DNA from: Candidula unifasciata
Taxonomy: Eukaryota; Mollusca; Gastropoda; Stylommatophora; Geomitridae
Direction: 5' to 3'
DNA length: 64,000 nt
Assembly: GCA_905116865.2 (NCBI GenBank)
Contig: CAJHNH020002813.1
Span: 88,501 to 152,500 of the forward strand
Made by a program: the position numbers and the translations under genes. The notes beneath the pieces are model-generated. The model searched no databases. It worked only from the letters and a program-made list of their open reading frames with translations, and was not told the origin of the DNA. How positions within the stretch are numbered: position 1 is the stretch's first letter; every line of letters begins with the position of its first letter. Positions 1-11,302 of the stretch are shown here, piece by piece.

Positions 1-249
1 CATCATATAAGTGACTCCTTGAATATGAAAGCACAAGAGGCAGGAAAGATAGCAAGGGAGCGAGTTTCAGGCTGTCCGTGATGAGAGCAACGTTCTGTGA
101 AGGACCTGCTACATGATGACGATATAAAGAGATGTTAAATAGTAGCTAATACAATTACCCATAGATCCAATGGTCATAAATTAGAAATCCAAATTTAATG
201 GTTGTTGTTGTTTTTTTTTTTTTTTTTATGTATTTTTATTCCTCAGGGC

Positions 250-690
250 TCCTGCGTCGACCCAGCTTATAACTGTGTACCTGGAGTGGTTTGAGGTTTG
301 AACAACGGATCAACATAATGGCACACTGGTAGTAATCCATAAGTGCTCCATTCTACTTCTAACTTAAGTCTGAGTCCGAAGTAGCTAAACGCATTGCTAG
401 AGCTCCCCAGCGCCGGCGAGGGTCTGAAATATTTTGTGGTAGATTTTTACCTCCAAATTTTGCCCGCGCAGCGCCGTTAAGCAATTTTTTTTCGATTTCT
501 AATTGCCAAGGGAATTTTTACTTTCGCAGCAATACACACGAGCGTCCGGTCTCACGACCCAAAGACAAATGGAAATTACTAGAAGTCCACTTGAAAAAAA
601 AATCACAGCACTCATCGGGGCCTGAACCCGGGACCTCTAGCACGCGAAGCGGACACCATACACCTTGAGACCACGCAGCCCCACCTGTAC
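250..690 (-). mobile_element. tRNA-derived SINE, family S3
   Basis: Read on the minus strand, a tRNA-like head (GGCTGCGTGGTCTCAAGG as A box; GTCCCGGGTTCAGGCCC as B box) lies near 600-690. The body shares cgccggcgagggtc and ttttcgatttc with the copies at 940 and 53675. Confidence 0.75.
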
Positions 691-939
691 CTGGAGATGC
701 ACTGAGGAGTAAAGACGGGGTGTTTCCTGAAACTTGGAAACCATCAAATACTCATATATTTAAAATTGTCAGTTGAGATGCCTTAGGAAATATGACCATC
801 TAACCGTCCAAGACCAAAGAAGAGACGACGTTATCAGTCAAATTATGGGAACAGCGCCTGCTGTTAAATACACTGTGAAGCAAACGTTGAAATTTCTTAG
901 TCGTATTATTAGAATGCAGCAATGCCGGTTTCTGTCAAT

Positions 940-1300
940 AGGCTGTAAACTCTGGTGGCTGCATGGTCTCGAGGCATGGTGTCCGCCTTGAGTGCTAGAG
1001 GTTCCGTATTCAATCCCCGGTAAGGGTTGGGATTTTTCACGTAGACTTGGACTTCGGACTCACGCGTGCATTGTAGCGCACGTAAAAAATCCCTTGGCAG
1101 TTGGAAATCGAAAAGAGTAGCCTAATGACGTTGCCTGGGCAAAATTTAGTATTAAACGTATTTCAAGACCCTCGCCGGTGCTAAAGAGCCTGTGCACTGT
1201 GCAAAGCTTCTTCGGACTCAGACTTTAGGTAAAAGAAGAACGGAGCACTTATGGGTTACTACCTGTGTGCCATCATGTTGATCCGTTGTTCAAACCTCTG
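940..1300 (+). mobile_element. tRNA-derived SINE, family S3 (inverted partner)
   Basis: Same family as the copy at 250-690, opposite orientation: head at 945-1020 (ggctgcatggtctcgagg), body ending at gatccgttgttcaaacctc. It forms an inverted pair with a ~250-bp spacer. Confidence 0.75.
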
Positions 1301-1700
1301 ACGAAAATGTCTAGTTATTCGCCGACTTCTGGACATTGGTCTTAAACTGGAGTTTTGCTTGCTGCTTTTCCTTATCTTTTGTTGCTCTGTTCTTGTAATG
1401 CCTCGCAGCGTCAGGGCATAAAGAGATCGCTGGAACGGACTCTTCTGTTCGCTTTGTTTAAGGTACTTTTCAGTGTCTCTGATATTCCTGTGGTCCATAT
1501 TCTGTGTGGACGACCTCTGGATCTGTTAACGTTGTATTTGTATAATACTGCTCTCTGTGGTGCCCTGTCTGCTGCCAACCTTGTTACATGGCCAAACCAT
1601 TTGATTTGTTGTTTACCTATAAAGTTCAATATTGGTTCTGTGCCCACTGTTCTTGATATCATCGTTCCTAAGTTGAACTTTTCTCGGTTGCTGTTCAATC
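1300..1700 (-). mobile_element. LINE 3' fragment (reverse transcriptase C-terminus)
   Basis: The minus-strand reading FIGKQQIKWFGHVTRLA followed by RSRGRPHRIW is the typical end of a non-LTR reverse-transcriptase ORF (KR.QWFGHV.RM ... RGRP). It is related to the plus-strand fragment at 3960. Confidence 0.75.
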
Positions 1701-1814
1701 GTCATAAAAAAATGTGTATGTTTTCCTGTTTTCTGTGTGACGTTCAGGTAATTAGGCAATCGCAGTTTTACCCTCACAGTAAACGTCACCCCATAGTTTG
1801 TCCGTTACTGTGCT

Positions 1815-2145
1815 GATAAAAATTTAAAAAAAACCACATAAAATGTCCCTCACTGACTCATTTGATAAAAATTTACTGCAGCTTCGGCAAATCTAATAGT
1901 ACACATGCATTAAATGTTTAAGGCAGCCTTCAGAAGTGCCAGCAAAAACAGTTTGACACTAGAAATATAGTTCATCATGAATGGAAATAGCAATTACAAC
2001 AAATTAGTAGTTGCACACCCGATTAATCGCATAAGGTACCACTTGTTCTGTGACTTACAATCCAGCATTGGCGGCTTCAAAGAATAACAAGTAAAAGATA
2101 ATAAATGCCAACTTTCACGCCAATGGTCCCTCTGGCAATTGGGGT
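1815..2145. other. No recognised feature
   Basis: AT-rich sequence with no coding signal or repeat copy that I could match inside the window. Confidence 0.4.
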
Positions 2146-2430
2146 TAGGTAAGACCCTTTTTTTTATTTTTTATTGACAGGTCGAGACTAGTTGGGTGAT
2201 GTGGTCAACATCACTATGGTCACTACCACATCCTAGGACAAATCATGGTGCCCATTTGATACACACAGATGCACTCTGAATAGGAAGGAAACATCCATGA
2301 TTTGTTGCCTTCTACGACACGTTTTTCAGAGTGCAGTTGGTCTATTATTTGCCCCCGCCCCCTCAACCACCACCCATACATGAGGCCCAGGAACCCACAC
2401 CAAGTAAGCGTAAACAACAAAAAGCTGCAC
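2145..2430. mobile_element. Fragments of SINE families S2 and S1
   Basis: 2145-2225 resembles the tail of family S2 (gtgatgtggtcaacatcac). 2230-2425 resembles family S1 (gatgcactctgaa, ttctacgacacg, ccaggaacccacacc). Confidence 0.5.
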
Positions 2431-3960
2431 ACACATTTCTTTTTCTTTTTCTTTTTCGGTAGCCGACATTTTGTGAAAATTTACTTTCGAGATAGCGTGT
2501 AAAAACGAAGTTTTGCGGTTTCTAGCAGTTAAGGATGAAAACAAAACAAAAAATGTGTGTTTGTTAATTTCGCTAACATGCACGTTTCTTGAATCTGCTA
2601 CCCCAGGAGCGGATTATGGCGGTTGAACATCCCCCCCCCCAACCCCCGAGTAGTTTACCACTATTGCTCATTGTTCTTGCATTGTTTGTGTCTTGTCTGC
2701 TCAGACACACGCCAGGTCAAGTAACTGGTTCGAACATGTTTGAAAGCATGCCTAAATAAACAAGTAAGAATAATATAGTTTGTTTCAGGCTTATTTTTTG
2801 TGGTGAACACAAGGTAGGGAAAATGCGAAGAGAAAAAGCCATTAGTGGGGCGAACAAATCAACAAACAGTCAGGCAGACAGGGATGCAGACCGACAGACA
2901 CACTGAAATACAGTCAGGCAGGCAAGTAGGTAGGTGGGTGGGTAGGTGTGTAGGTAGTTAGTTGTTTTTTTTTTTAGTAGAAATGTCTGTAGTTAGGTGA
3001 GAGGGTGGGTGCGTACGTAGGTAAAAAATATTCTGCATCAGATATCTGATTTTGTCGTATAATATCTAAAACGTTGACGCAAAATCAGAGTGCTATTAAA
3101 AGTTGACACCACCCCCCCCCCCCCCCCCCCCATAGCCCCCCCCCCCCCCCCCCATAGCTTAAAAGAATGCCAGAAACATTGCTGCCAATGCAAAAAAACT
3201 GTAATCGTTTTTGTGTTTTTTTTTTGCATTGTAATTTTACCCCCCCCCCCCCCCCCCTCCCCCCGAATTGCAGTCTGAAAGAGGCTGGGAGCGTCGGGGA
3301 AAAGGGGAGAGGGGGGGGGGTTAAGTCATCGACAAGAGAATATTTACAGCTGTATTTCCCAAACTTGTGTGTGTCTTGCCCCACCAAAGCCTTTCTAAAA
3401 TCCACATGCTCCCTGTGTAACATATTCATAATTTCTAATATTTTATTTTATATACTGGATTCCGGACGAGTTTCTATCCTAATTTCTTCCCCCCCCCCCC
3501 TCCCCTAACAATCAAACGACTAGCAGGACCCGATAGTGCTAACATTATTTCACACTAAATGCGTAAGATTTCAGGATCATTGTTACCATAACATACATGA
3601 GGAATCCTTTTCTCCGTTATCCCTATTCCATTCCTAATTTCCACACAAGGGAATGCTTAATGTGCAATGATGCCAATCTAGAAAACATAACATATGTATG
3701 GTATGTCCTCTTAGTTAGTTAATTACTTATTAAACAACTTTACTTGATGTTTTATTTGCCCACTGGCGACAAAATGTTGTACCTCCTCTACTTTGGCAGA
3801 GAGTGGTAAACAGACTGGGGTCTGGCTAATGAGTTAGTGACGTTCAAACCCTACTTTGACCACACAGCGAGCGATAAACACCCAGTAACACAAGGTGCCA
3901 AAATTCAGATGCGAATCACCCGGGTCTTTGAATGAAAAACAGAATACGAAATCACGAAAT
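2430..3960. other. Low-complexity region with C/G homopolymers
   Basis: C runs at 3112-3131, 3136-3153 and 3241-3257; G or C runs near 2630, 3311 and 3490; a CAGG/TAGG-type simple region at 2860-3020. No gene is recognised. The Pro/Gly-rich open frames here are homopolymer artefacts. Confidence 0.6.
3850..3930 (+). repeat. Repeat R-c, left part (interrupted copy)
   Basis: gcgataaacacccagtaacac matches the start of the R-c repeat (full copies at 5255 and, reversed, 40630 and 49545). The rest lies at 4455-4535, after the LINE and GAA insertion. Confidence 0.6.
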
Positions 3961-4245
3961 CAGACGAATGCTAGGAATAAAGCCAGTCTTACAGGTTATC
4001 AAAGAATAGGAAATGAAGTGGTTTGGAAACCTAACTAGAATGCCCTGGTACTATCTGCCACAACGAGCCACGCTAAAACGTTACAACGGGTATAGAGCGA
4101 GTGGAAGACCTCGGAAAATATGGAGTGATGGCATTAAGAACAGCCTTACAGAAATAAACATCAGTCTTAATAGTGCTCTTGACAGAGCTCGTCAACGAAC
4201 ATTATATCTCCCCCCGACACTTCGATAAGGTACAAGGTGGAAGAG
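3960..4245 (+). mobile_element. LINE 3' end followed by GAA array
   Basis: Open frame with MKWFGNLTRM, then RASGRPRKIWSDGIK, ending LYLPPTLR and a stop: the reverse-transcriptase C-terminus of a non-LTR element. The 3' end aaggtacaaggtgga runs directly into the (GAA)n array. Confidence 0.8.
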
Positions 4246-4271
4246 CAGAAGAAGAAGAAGAAGAAGAAGAA

Positions 4272-4318
<47 letters not shown>

Positions 4319-4440
4319 AGAAGAAGAAGAAGAAGAAGAAGAAGAAGAAGAAGAAGAAGAAGAAGAAGAAGAAGAAGAAGAAGAAGAAGAAGAAGAAGAA
4401 GCAGCAGAAAGAAGAAGAAGAAGAAAAGGAAGAAGAAGAC
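4246..4440 (+). repeat. (GAA)n microsatellite, ~190 bp
   Basis: Near-pure GAA/AAG array starting at the LINE 3' end. It is best explained as expansion of the LINE's 3' tail. Poly-Lys, poly-Glu and poly-Leu frames here are not genes. Confidence 0.95.
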
Positions 4441-4454
4441 CTGGTAAAAGTCCA

Positions 4455-4535
4455 TAAACCCCGTTAAGCCGTTAGATTATATTAGGCGCCTCGACGACAG
4501 CCGGGGTGAGGCTTTAAAATAACAACAAATGGCCG
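4455..4535 (+). repeat. Repeat R-c, right part (interrupted copy)
   Basis: aaaccccgttaagccgtt through ggggtgaggctttaaaata matches the second half of R-c at 5320-5420. Confidence 0.55.
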
Positions 4536-5160
4536 TCCTGTATTGGGGCAAGGTTGGCTAAAGCAACGCTAGCAACTGAGCATCCACTGGGAAATGTGAA
4601 CCCCTCTGTGTGCTCTATTTTAACAAAGCTGTCGCCGCTTGTGTGATGTCCTAGTACGGTACAACTACCTACCTACCTACTTATCTGGCTTTTTTGCATG
4701 TGGATTATTGCTTCCCCACCTCTCAGGTATATGTACTTCGACTTTGAACGATAACCTCTAATGAGTCGCCTTCTATGATACGTTTATTCAGTTGATTCCC
4801 CCCCCCCCCCTTTTTCCCTAAAATCAGGTGGGGGAATACATACGGGGACATTCCATGACGAAAAGTGACGTTTACTTCCTCTGTCTCTCTTTCCCCAAAT
4901 CGTTCTGGTCCTTAGAACGTGCTCCAGTGTCATTCTTCTTATAACCCCCCCCCCCACCCCCCACCCCACCCCTTTTCCATTGATGACTGTCTCTTTCTGT
5001 TTGTGACAAGCTGTCTTCCAGTTTTTGCCTCTGTCATAATAATTGGATCGCCCATTTTGACTGAGGGAAGGGGGGGGGGGGCGGATTAATACAGTTGTAG
5101 TTTAAACAGTGATATCCTTTTTAACCCACATGAGTTATAATTGGGATGTTGCCAGCTTTG
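4535..5160. other. Intergenic, C-rich homopolymers, no gene
   Basis: Contains a short R-c end (4632-4680, gtgtgatgtcctagtac then a CTAC repeat), an S1 fragment near 4750-4790, and C or G runs at 4798, 4946 and 5071. Confidence 0.5.

Positions 5161-5163
<3 letters not shown>

Positions 5164-5239
<76 letters not shown>
5164..5239 (+). repeat. (TC)n microsatellite
   Basis: About 76 bp of TC with two TTTC interruptions. Confidence 0.95.
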
Positions 5240-5254
5240 GTACACCAAAGGACA

Positions 5255-5440
5255 TAACACAAGCGATAAATACCCGGTGACACAAAGTGCTGCCATGCGG
5301 ATGAAGATCCCCCGTGGAGAGGCTCCAGAAACCCCTTTAAGCAGTTTAGGCCATATTTATGGCCCGGCTATAGTCAGGGCCCTCGGCAAAAGCCAGGGTG
5401 GGGCTTCAAATAACGGAAAATTGCATCCCACATGTGGACG
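5255..5440 (+). repeat. Repeat R-c, full-length copy
   Basis: From aagcgataaatacccggtga to gggcttcaaataacgg. Homologous copies lie at 40630-40815 and 49545-49745 (inverted), with fragments at 3850, 4455, 4632 and 60715. It is a dispersed non-coding element of ~190 bp; class unknown. Confidence 0.7.
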
Positions 5441-5479
5441 ACTGTATATAAAAATAGCTTTGTTTCTGTTTCTTTTCTG

Positions 5480-5775
5480 ACACCGGATATTAATGCTGAT
5501 CAATTACTTTTAGTTATTTAATAATGCATAGACTACGAAAACTAAAAATATTATCGAATTTAGTGATGTTGGTTGTTAAAGATGTTTAAAGACATATAAA
5601 ATCACTTTGAGGTTGCTTTTTCAAATATTTGTGATAATCACATCGAGTAACCCCTGGGTAACTTTAAAGTGATCTGAGATAAGTTAATTCTGCTTTCAAT
5701 TTATTAATACCTCGTTTGCAATTATTTGTTTTTGTGATGTACTGTTTAACTCTTCCACGTAGTCCTCTAGAAAGT
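5480..5775. other. No recognised feature
   Basis: AT-rich sequence without a coding signal or matching repeat. Confidence 0.4.
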
Positions 5776-5940
5776 AAAGGACCCTTTTCCAAGCCTTTAG
5801 GCATATTGGGCATATATGGCTAGCCTAGATTTTATAGACCAATCGGCCCTTGGTGGGTGAATTGGTCAGTATCACGTCGGCCGCTTTTACCGTTTTACGT
5901 GGACTGATTTAGGACTGGGTCGACTTCAGGGGCAAGGTCA
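5776..5940 (-). mobile_element. SINE family S2, tail part (interrupted by LINE copy)
   Basis: Contains ttttatagaccaatcggccc and ggtcagtatcacgtcggccg, as in the complete copy at 27593. Its head part resumes at 6260-6352, after the insertion. Confidence 0.75.
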
Positions 5941-6013
5941 TAATAGTGCTCTTGACAGAGCTCGTCAACGAACATTATATCTCACCCCGACACTTCGATA
6001 AGGTACAAGGTGG
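5941..6013 (+). mobile_element. 5'-truncated LINE 3' end (72 bp)
   Basis: Nearly identical to 4169-4245 (taatagtgctcttgacagag onward). It is followed by its own GAA array and then by ~35 nt that also follow the array at the other locus. Confidence 0.85.
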
Positions 6014-6224
6014 AAGAGAAGAAGAAGAAGAAGAAGAAGAAGAAGAAGAAGAAGAAGAAGAAAAAGAAGAAGAAGGAGAAAAATAAGAAGAAGAAGAAGA
6101 AGAAAAAGAAGAAGAAGAAGAAGAAGAAGAAGAAGAAGAAGAAGAAGAAGAAGAAGAAGAAGAAGAAGAAGAAGAAGAAGAAGAAGAAGAAGAAGAAAGA
6201 AGAAGAAGAAGAAGAAGAAGAAGA
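6014..6224 (+). repeat. (GAA)n microsatellite, ~210 bp
   Basis: GAA/AAG array with a few interruptions, at the 3' end of the truncated LINE. Confidence 0.95.
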
Positions 6225-6260
6225 CCCTGGTAAAATTCCATAAACCCCGTTAAGCCGTTT
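6225..6260 (+). repeat. Shared 3' flank, candidate 3'-transduced segment
   Basis: ctggtaaaattccataaacc and ccccgttaagccgtt match 4441-4475, which is the junction of the GAA array with repeat R-c at the first locus. Confidence 0.65.
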
Positions 6261-6352
6261 AAAAAAATATCCACCGCGCCAGGAGCCTGGACCCACGACT
6301 TTCAGATCTGCAAGCGAACATCTAGCCGCTACACCAGGGCGGCTTTCCCTGA
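6260..6352 (-). mobile_element. SINE family S2, tRNA-like head part
   Basis: On the minus strand, gccgccctggtgtagcggct (A box) and gtcgtgggtccaggctcc (B box) match the head of the complete copy at 27593-27870. Confidence 0.75.
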
Positions 6353-7140
6353 AGTATTCCGGAGTTATTTATCCTTTATTTTTAGTGAACATTCTTTTGT
6401 AAGAAGGTCAGGGGTCAGTATTCTCGCGAGTTGACACTGAGCGAGAGTCACTAAAAGTTGGCGGCTTCAAATTCTAGCGATCAAGGTAGTGTGTAGAGTG
6501 GGTTCTCACTTCTCTCATTCTCATCTTTGGGTCTCCTATATGTTCACTATTTTCGGACACATGAGTCACGTCGTTTGTTGCTTTTCCTTCTGCTGGTTTC
6601 AGTTATGTCTGTAAATGTTGTTTTCGCGATTGATAAAACGATTTAAAAAGGACATTTCGCGGTGGTCAATTTTTCATCGCGTCTTCACAAATTGACGAAA
6701 CATTTCAATTGTCACCCTTTTCTTTCCTCTGTGTGAGTGTCTTGTTTTGACCCGCAGCCATTGCCTAGGTTTATGATAACTGTTTTGCAAGCTATCAGAT
6801 TTGGAAAACCGGTCAGAATGACTATTAGAATCCAGACTTTTAGCTCACCCTGTCTCGTTTTGTTTGTCATGTACATTTTGGAATTGCTTACGTAAGGATG
6901 GTTTCATTTACGTGTGGCTGACTGAATGATTGCAGTGTCACCCCTTGGGCTGATTTCTACAGTCAGATTAAAACATACAAACAGTCATTTGTTTTTATAT
7001 CCTGGCATTAGTACATCTTTTGTTTTTGTAAAATAATTTTCAGCCGTAAAATATTTGTTGAAGACTAAGCAGGATAATAACAAATCATAATCCCAATGAA
7101 AGAAAGCATCTGTATGTAGTAGTACTGTCAGAACAATACC
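6353..7140. other. Single-copy-looking region, no gene assigned
   Basis: No internal repeat match. It has several CpGs and a near-palindrome ttctcgcgag at 6421-6430. It could hold upstream MAP2K4 sequence (promoter or first exon), but I cannot show any exon. Confidence 0.25.
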
Positions 7141-7259
7141 ATGCTGGTGCGGGAGTATACACAGAATTGCCAGATAGTAGTAGGGATAGGTCTGCTGTGC
7201 CAATCTGGAGTTACTGCTGTAACCGTATGCAGAAACCCAGGCTATCAAGATAGCAACAG

Positions 7260-7870
7260 AGAAATTGCTAAATACCAACCTTGGCTCACAGTCTATGGCA
7301 GTGCTAACAGAGGCAAAATCCGTACTTTAAAAGAACTGCAGTCTGAGAAACTCCTAGAATTGCAAACACATGCTTACACAACTCAACTGTCAGCATAGAG
7401 TCAAAAATGCAGTGGAGACCGTCCCATTCTGGAGAGCTTGGAAATCAGAAAGCTGATCAGTTAGCAAGGGATGGTGCGCCAAATGTGCTGCCTGATGTAC
7501 CAATTACATACAACGAAAAGAAAAGGATCATTAAATCAATCAGCAAGCCCCAACACAAGACGGCTATTTTATTTTTGCGAGATAAGAACAAGTCATTATC
7601 CTTTGCCTCAGAACAGGGCACAGCAGATTACATAACCACATGTACTCTGAATTCAAGATAGCTGTATCAGTCATGTTCACCAGTGGAAAGGTGCCCTATA
7701 TAGCAGAACATATACTCACATTAAGGCAAACCTGTTGGCCAAAAAGTACAACCGTGGAGCTTTAACTCTATGGACCACTGAACGAACTGAAATCACTGAA
7801 ATTTATACGAGAGACAAAACTGCTGATATAGACAATTTTTTCCTGGTGAATGTAAGAAGAAGAAGAAGAC
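7260..7870 (+). mobile_element. LINE relic with RNase H-like segment
   Basis: A frame at 7407-7661 begins MQWRPSHSGELGNQKADQLA, the C-terminal RNase H signature (W.P.H.G..GN..AD.LA) of Jockey/I-type elements. It is decayed by stops on both sides. Confidence 0.75.
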
Positions 7871-8011
7871 AATACAGTGTTGATGGTTAGATTGTCTTGC
7901 CAGATAGAGTATCTGTAGCATGTGTTCACAGTAATGTAAAAGATATAACATGCAGTACTTCATCTATGCTTACAAACTACAGAGGCTAATTACATACAGT
8001 TGTGGTTCTAA

Positions 8012-8300
8012 ATGCAGCACTAGATGCAAAACATGGTTTCAGTTGCCAAACTAGATGCAAAACATGGTTCCAGATACCAAACATTTGTTCACTTGCTAAG
8101 CTAGATGCAAAACATGGTTCTAAATGCTACACTATATGCAAAACATCTAAACGCCCCACTAGATGCAAAAAATAGTTTTAAATGCCCAACTAGATGCAAA
8201 ACATGGTTCTAAATGCCCCACTAGATGCAATACATGGTTCTAAATGCCCCACTACATGCAAAACATGGTTCTAAATGCCCCACTAGATGCAAAACATGTT
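8012..8300 (+). repeat. 31-bp minisatellite, ~9 degenerate units
   Basis: Unit actagatgcaaaacatggtt plus ctaaatgcccc. Spacing is 31 bp in the right half (8161 to 8192 and on); units are more degenerate at the left. Confidence 0.9.
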
Positions 8301-8309
8301 CATTTGTGA

Positions 8310-8814
8310 TCCAAACCTCCTTAGTCAATGTCCTGAAAAGTTTACTTCTGGTCAGAGAAACATTTACGTGTAAATCTTAAAACCTAATGTATGCTGTCAT
8401 CATCAAAATGCATATTTTTGGGAAACCTGTAAGAAGTTTCTGTTAACATCTTATGGATATCCATAATGTAGCCCTCAAACCAATATCCTTCCATTTTTAT
8501 ATGTTTGACCACCAAGGTGAAATCAAAGTCTCTGTTACCACTACCAAAAAATCTTGTTTGAGTGGGGTAGGGGGGGATCAAACTAGCTTTCTCTTTTTGG
8601 AAAATCGCCTCATTCATAACTTGTGTTCTTAGCCTTTAGGGATCAATGTTCAGCATACTTTTATCTAATTTGTTTTTAATGTATTTAATTTTTAACTTTT
8701 CCTCCCTTTATAATTCCTCTTTTTTTATTTCATTCTGCAGTAGCTCTTTGTGTCCATATTTTCTTCTATTGTTATATTTCCTGTTCTATGTTGACCTTTT
8801 CGCTTCTTAATTTC
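8310..8814. other. No recognised feature
   Basis: AT-rich, no convincing coding sequence. Confidence 0.4.
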
Positions 8815-8990
8815 CCTCAGTATTCCAAGTCTTGGTGTTCAGTGCTGCAGATCTTACTTGCCTCTGTTCATCTCCTTCTTTCTTTTCTTCTTCTTCTTTG
8901 CGTTCACCGGCTGTAAGCTCCGGTGGAAAGCTCTGGTTGTTCGTGCACTTCTAGACTCTACCAGAGTTTCTTAGTAAACACGGCTTAAAA
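8815..8990 (-). mobile_element. LINE F3 3' fragment plus SINE S1 fragment
   Basis: 8815-8878 matches the 3' end seen at 11880 and 60285 (gtgctgcagat...catctcc). 8878-8990 begins ttcttcttctttgcgttcac and matches the 3' end of S1 on the minus strand. Confidence 0.6.
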
Positions 8991-8999
8991 TGGGTAAGA

Positions 9000-9939
9000 A
9001 AATTTATAGAGAGGTAAAGGCAGCGGGCATGATATTGATCACAACTATAGCGTAAATTTTTGGGGTTGCTTCTGATATGCTGTTGCAATTTCCTCCATAT
9101 GCAAACTGAAAGGATATAGTTCCATTGCCCACATACTGATTTAAGTGCATTGTGCGAGACTGAGGTGCAGATTTCTTTTGGAATGCTTTTTTGACTGTAC
9201 CCAATGGAGCTTTTGTTGTAAACTGTGGATTTAGAAAAGGAGGAGTGGCCTGTTGCCAGAGAACTGGTGGTGCTTCACCCGATTATTTGCATGTGGAACT
9301 ACTGACCTGTTGCAACTGTTGCGTCTGTTGACGTTAAACTGTATTTCTGATGCCAGACTGTATTGGCACTTCTGATGGCTGCCTTATGCATTTAATATGT
9401 GTATATGCTATTAGCTTTGCTGAGACAGCAGTCTGTGTCAGTTGTTTCACAAGAGACAGTGAAGGATGTTCCGTGTGGGTTTTAAGTGACACAGAAACAG
9501 AGCAGCTATGGGGTGCCCCATTTGCTATGAAGCTGGAACTGTAATTACCTGATTCTTCTTCTTTTGTCAGTGTCTGTTTTGTGCTGCAGTTTTTGTGTCA
9601 CAGTTTTGCAGATGTTTTGGTGGTCGAGCCAGTGCTTGCTCATTTGCTTCATATGTTGTGAAGTCTTATGTTGTCAGTGACTCCATCTTCTCCTAGGTCT
9701 CCCTCTACGTCTTGATTCCATTTACATGTTGTGCACTCTCACTGCCAGCATTGTTTAGTTTGTTCTCATTGGGTCGCCGAACCATTTCAGTGTTTTTTTT
9801 CTTCTCAAGAAGTTTAATGATAGGTATTGTCTTAATAGTTTCTCTAACTTCTTCCTTTGTCACACATTCTCTTCTGTTTTTGTTTGTGGTTTTTCTTAAA
9901 CCTCACATTTTACAGGGGATTAGTTTTGTCCTAATTTTT

Positions 9940-9970
<31 letters not shown>

Positions 9971-10780
9971 GAGAGATTTAATGTTTAGGTCTAACACTGG
10001 TAACCTTAAGTTAGTGTAAAGATTGCATTTTAAATTTTTGTTTTGTTTTTTGTTTGTTCTTTGTTTGGGATAGCCGAGCGTTTCAGTACTGGGTTAAGTT
10101 GACGTTGGGTTGCTGGATTCTTGTTTCTATCTCTATGTCTAGTCTACCATTGTCTGTAAAGATGCTCCCCAAGTATTAAGAAGTTCTTCGACTTTATAGT
10201 AAAAGTCCCTAATTAGAAACTGTTTTGCAACATGCTTGTATTCCCTCCTTCCACACACTCGCCCCACAAAATGGGGCCCTGGAACCCACACTAGTAATAT
10301 GATTGATATAAGACAAAAATCAAATAAATCATCATCAAGTCAGCTAGGATTTGATGTGAGCTGATTGAGAACTATACTTCATTTGGGAAATAAAAGGTAG
10401 AAGAGGAAGAATACATGTTTTTGTTTCTTTAATAGCCTGTACCTAAATGTTAGATTTTTTATTTCTAGTCTAAGTCGGTCGGCTAATATATTCTATAGAA
10501 GGTAGGCCACACTGGATTGCCCAGCACTTTCAGTTTGTTGCTTTGTTTGCACAGTGTGACAGATTACATCCTACATATCTTTTGATATAATTTCCCCCAC
10601 TAGTGTCACTGCCTACATATTGTTGGGCTGTTTTTCAATTATTATTCTAGTATAGTGTTCATATGTGTCCTGTTTCTTAATGCGACTCTGATAGTTAATT
10701 CATCAGCTTTGTTTTCATTTCCCACTGCTGTAGACACTCATCATTTGTTTTCAGCTTTTATCAGCATAGCAAAAAACGAG
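9000..10780. other. Intergenic, mostly unassigned
   Basis: T-rich sequence with a T/G homopolymer at 9937-9971. A possible decayed antisense LINE is at 9660-9870 (ggtctccctctacg resembles a reversed RGRP box). No gene is supported. Confidence 0.35.
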
Positions 10781-10784
10781 ACGC

Positions 10785-10916
10785 ACACCAGACACACCAG
10801 AAGACTTGTTAATCAACATAGAACTGGTACTATTAGCCATCGGACGTTGGGGTTCATACTGAGCACCTATGGACATATCCGGAGGGCAATGATGATAACC
10901 CAACTAACTAACTAAC
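10785..10916 (+). mobile_element. 3' end of RNase H-type LINE with (ACTA)n tail
   Basis: acgttggggttcatactgag to aactaactaactaac is the plus-strand counterpart of 33255-33420, the 3' end of the element at 33255-34130, including the same tetranucleotide tail. Confidence 0.8.
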
Positions 10917-11139
10917 CTGTTTTCTTTTGCCATGGTATATCTCTTGTACCGTGGTATATCCCTTGTACTTCTCTTTACTTTCTTTGTACCGTGGTATATC
11001 CCTGGTACCTTGGTATATCCCCTGTTAAACTGATTCCCAAATCTCTATTATATGTGTTTATAAACTTTAACATTAATTGGCTCATGGTATGAAATAATAT
11101 TTGAATTTTTTACCTTTTTTTAGTTCACTTCCCACATAG

Positions 11140-11181
11140 CAGAAATCCTGCAGAACCTTTACTGGGACTTTGGGTCAGTCC
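11140..11181 (+). pseudogene. Decayed duplicate of the 5' half of the MAP2K4 docking exon
   Basis: This copies the acceptor and first ~40 nt of the exon at 11303, offset by 163 bp, with similar upstream intron (compare about 11040-11139 with 11215-11302). It reads EILQNLYWDFGSV, so the docking Leu-x-Leu has become LYW. After GTC the homology stops, with no donor, and the frame soon meets a stop. It is a dead partial exon duplicate. Confidence 0.7.
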
Positions 11182-11302
11182 GCTTTAGTGTATCCCCTGT
11201 TAAACCCATAGTCTCTTCCTGACCTATGTTTGTGAATGTTAACATTGATGGGTGTGTGTTATGTATACTATTTGAACTTATCTTTTTTACTTCCCCATAT
11301 AG

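Noticed and set aside
3085..3508. Pro/Gly-rich open frames around 3.1-3.5 kb
   Set aside because: Produced by C homopolymers; no splice or start context and no conserved motif.
4173..4467. Long open frames of Lys, Glu or Leu (also 5975-6296)
   Set aside because: They are translations of the (GAA)n arrays; no flanking coding signal.
6421..6430. ttctcgcgag as a TCTCGCGAGA-type promoter motif for MAP2K4
   Set aside because: Incomplete match (final A missing) and no adjacent exon could be shown.
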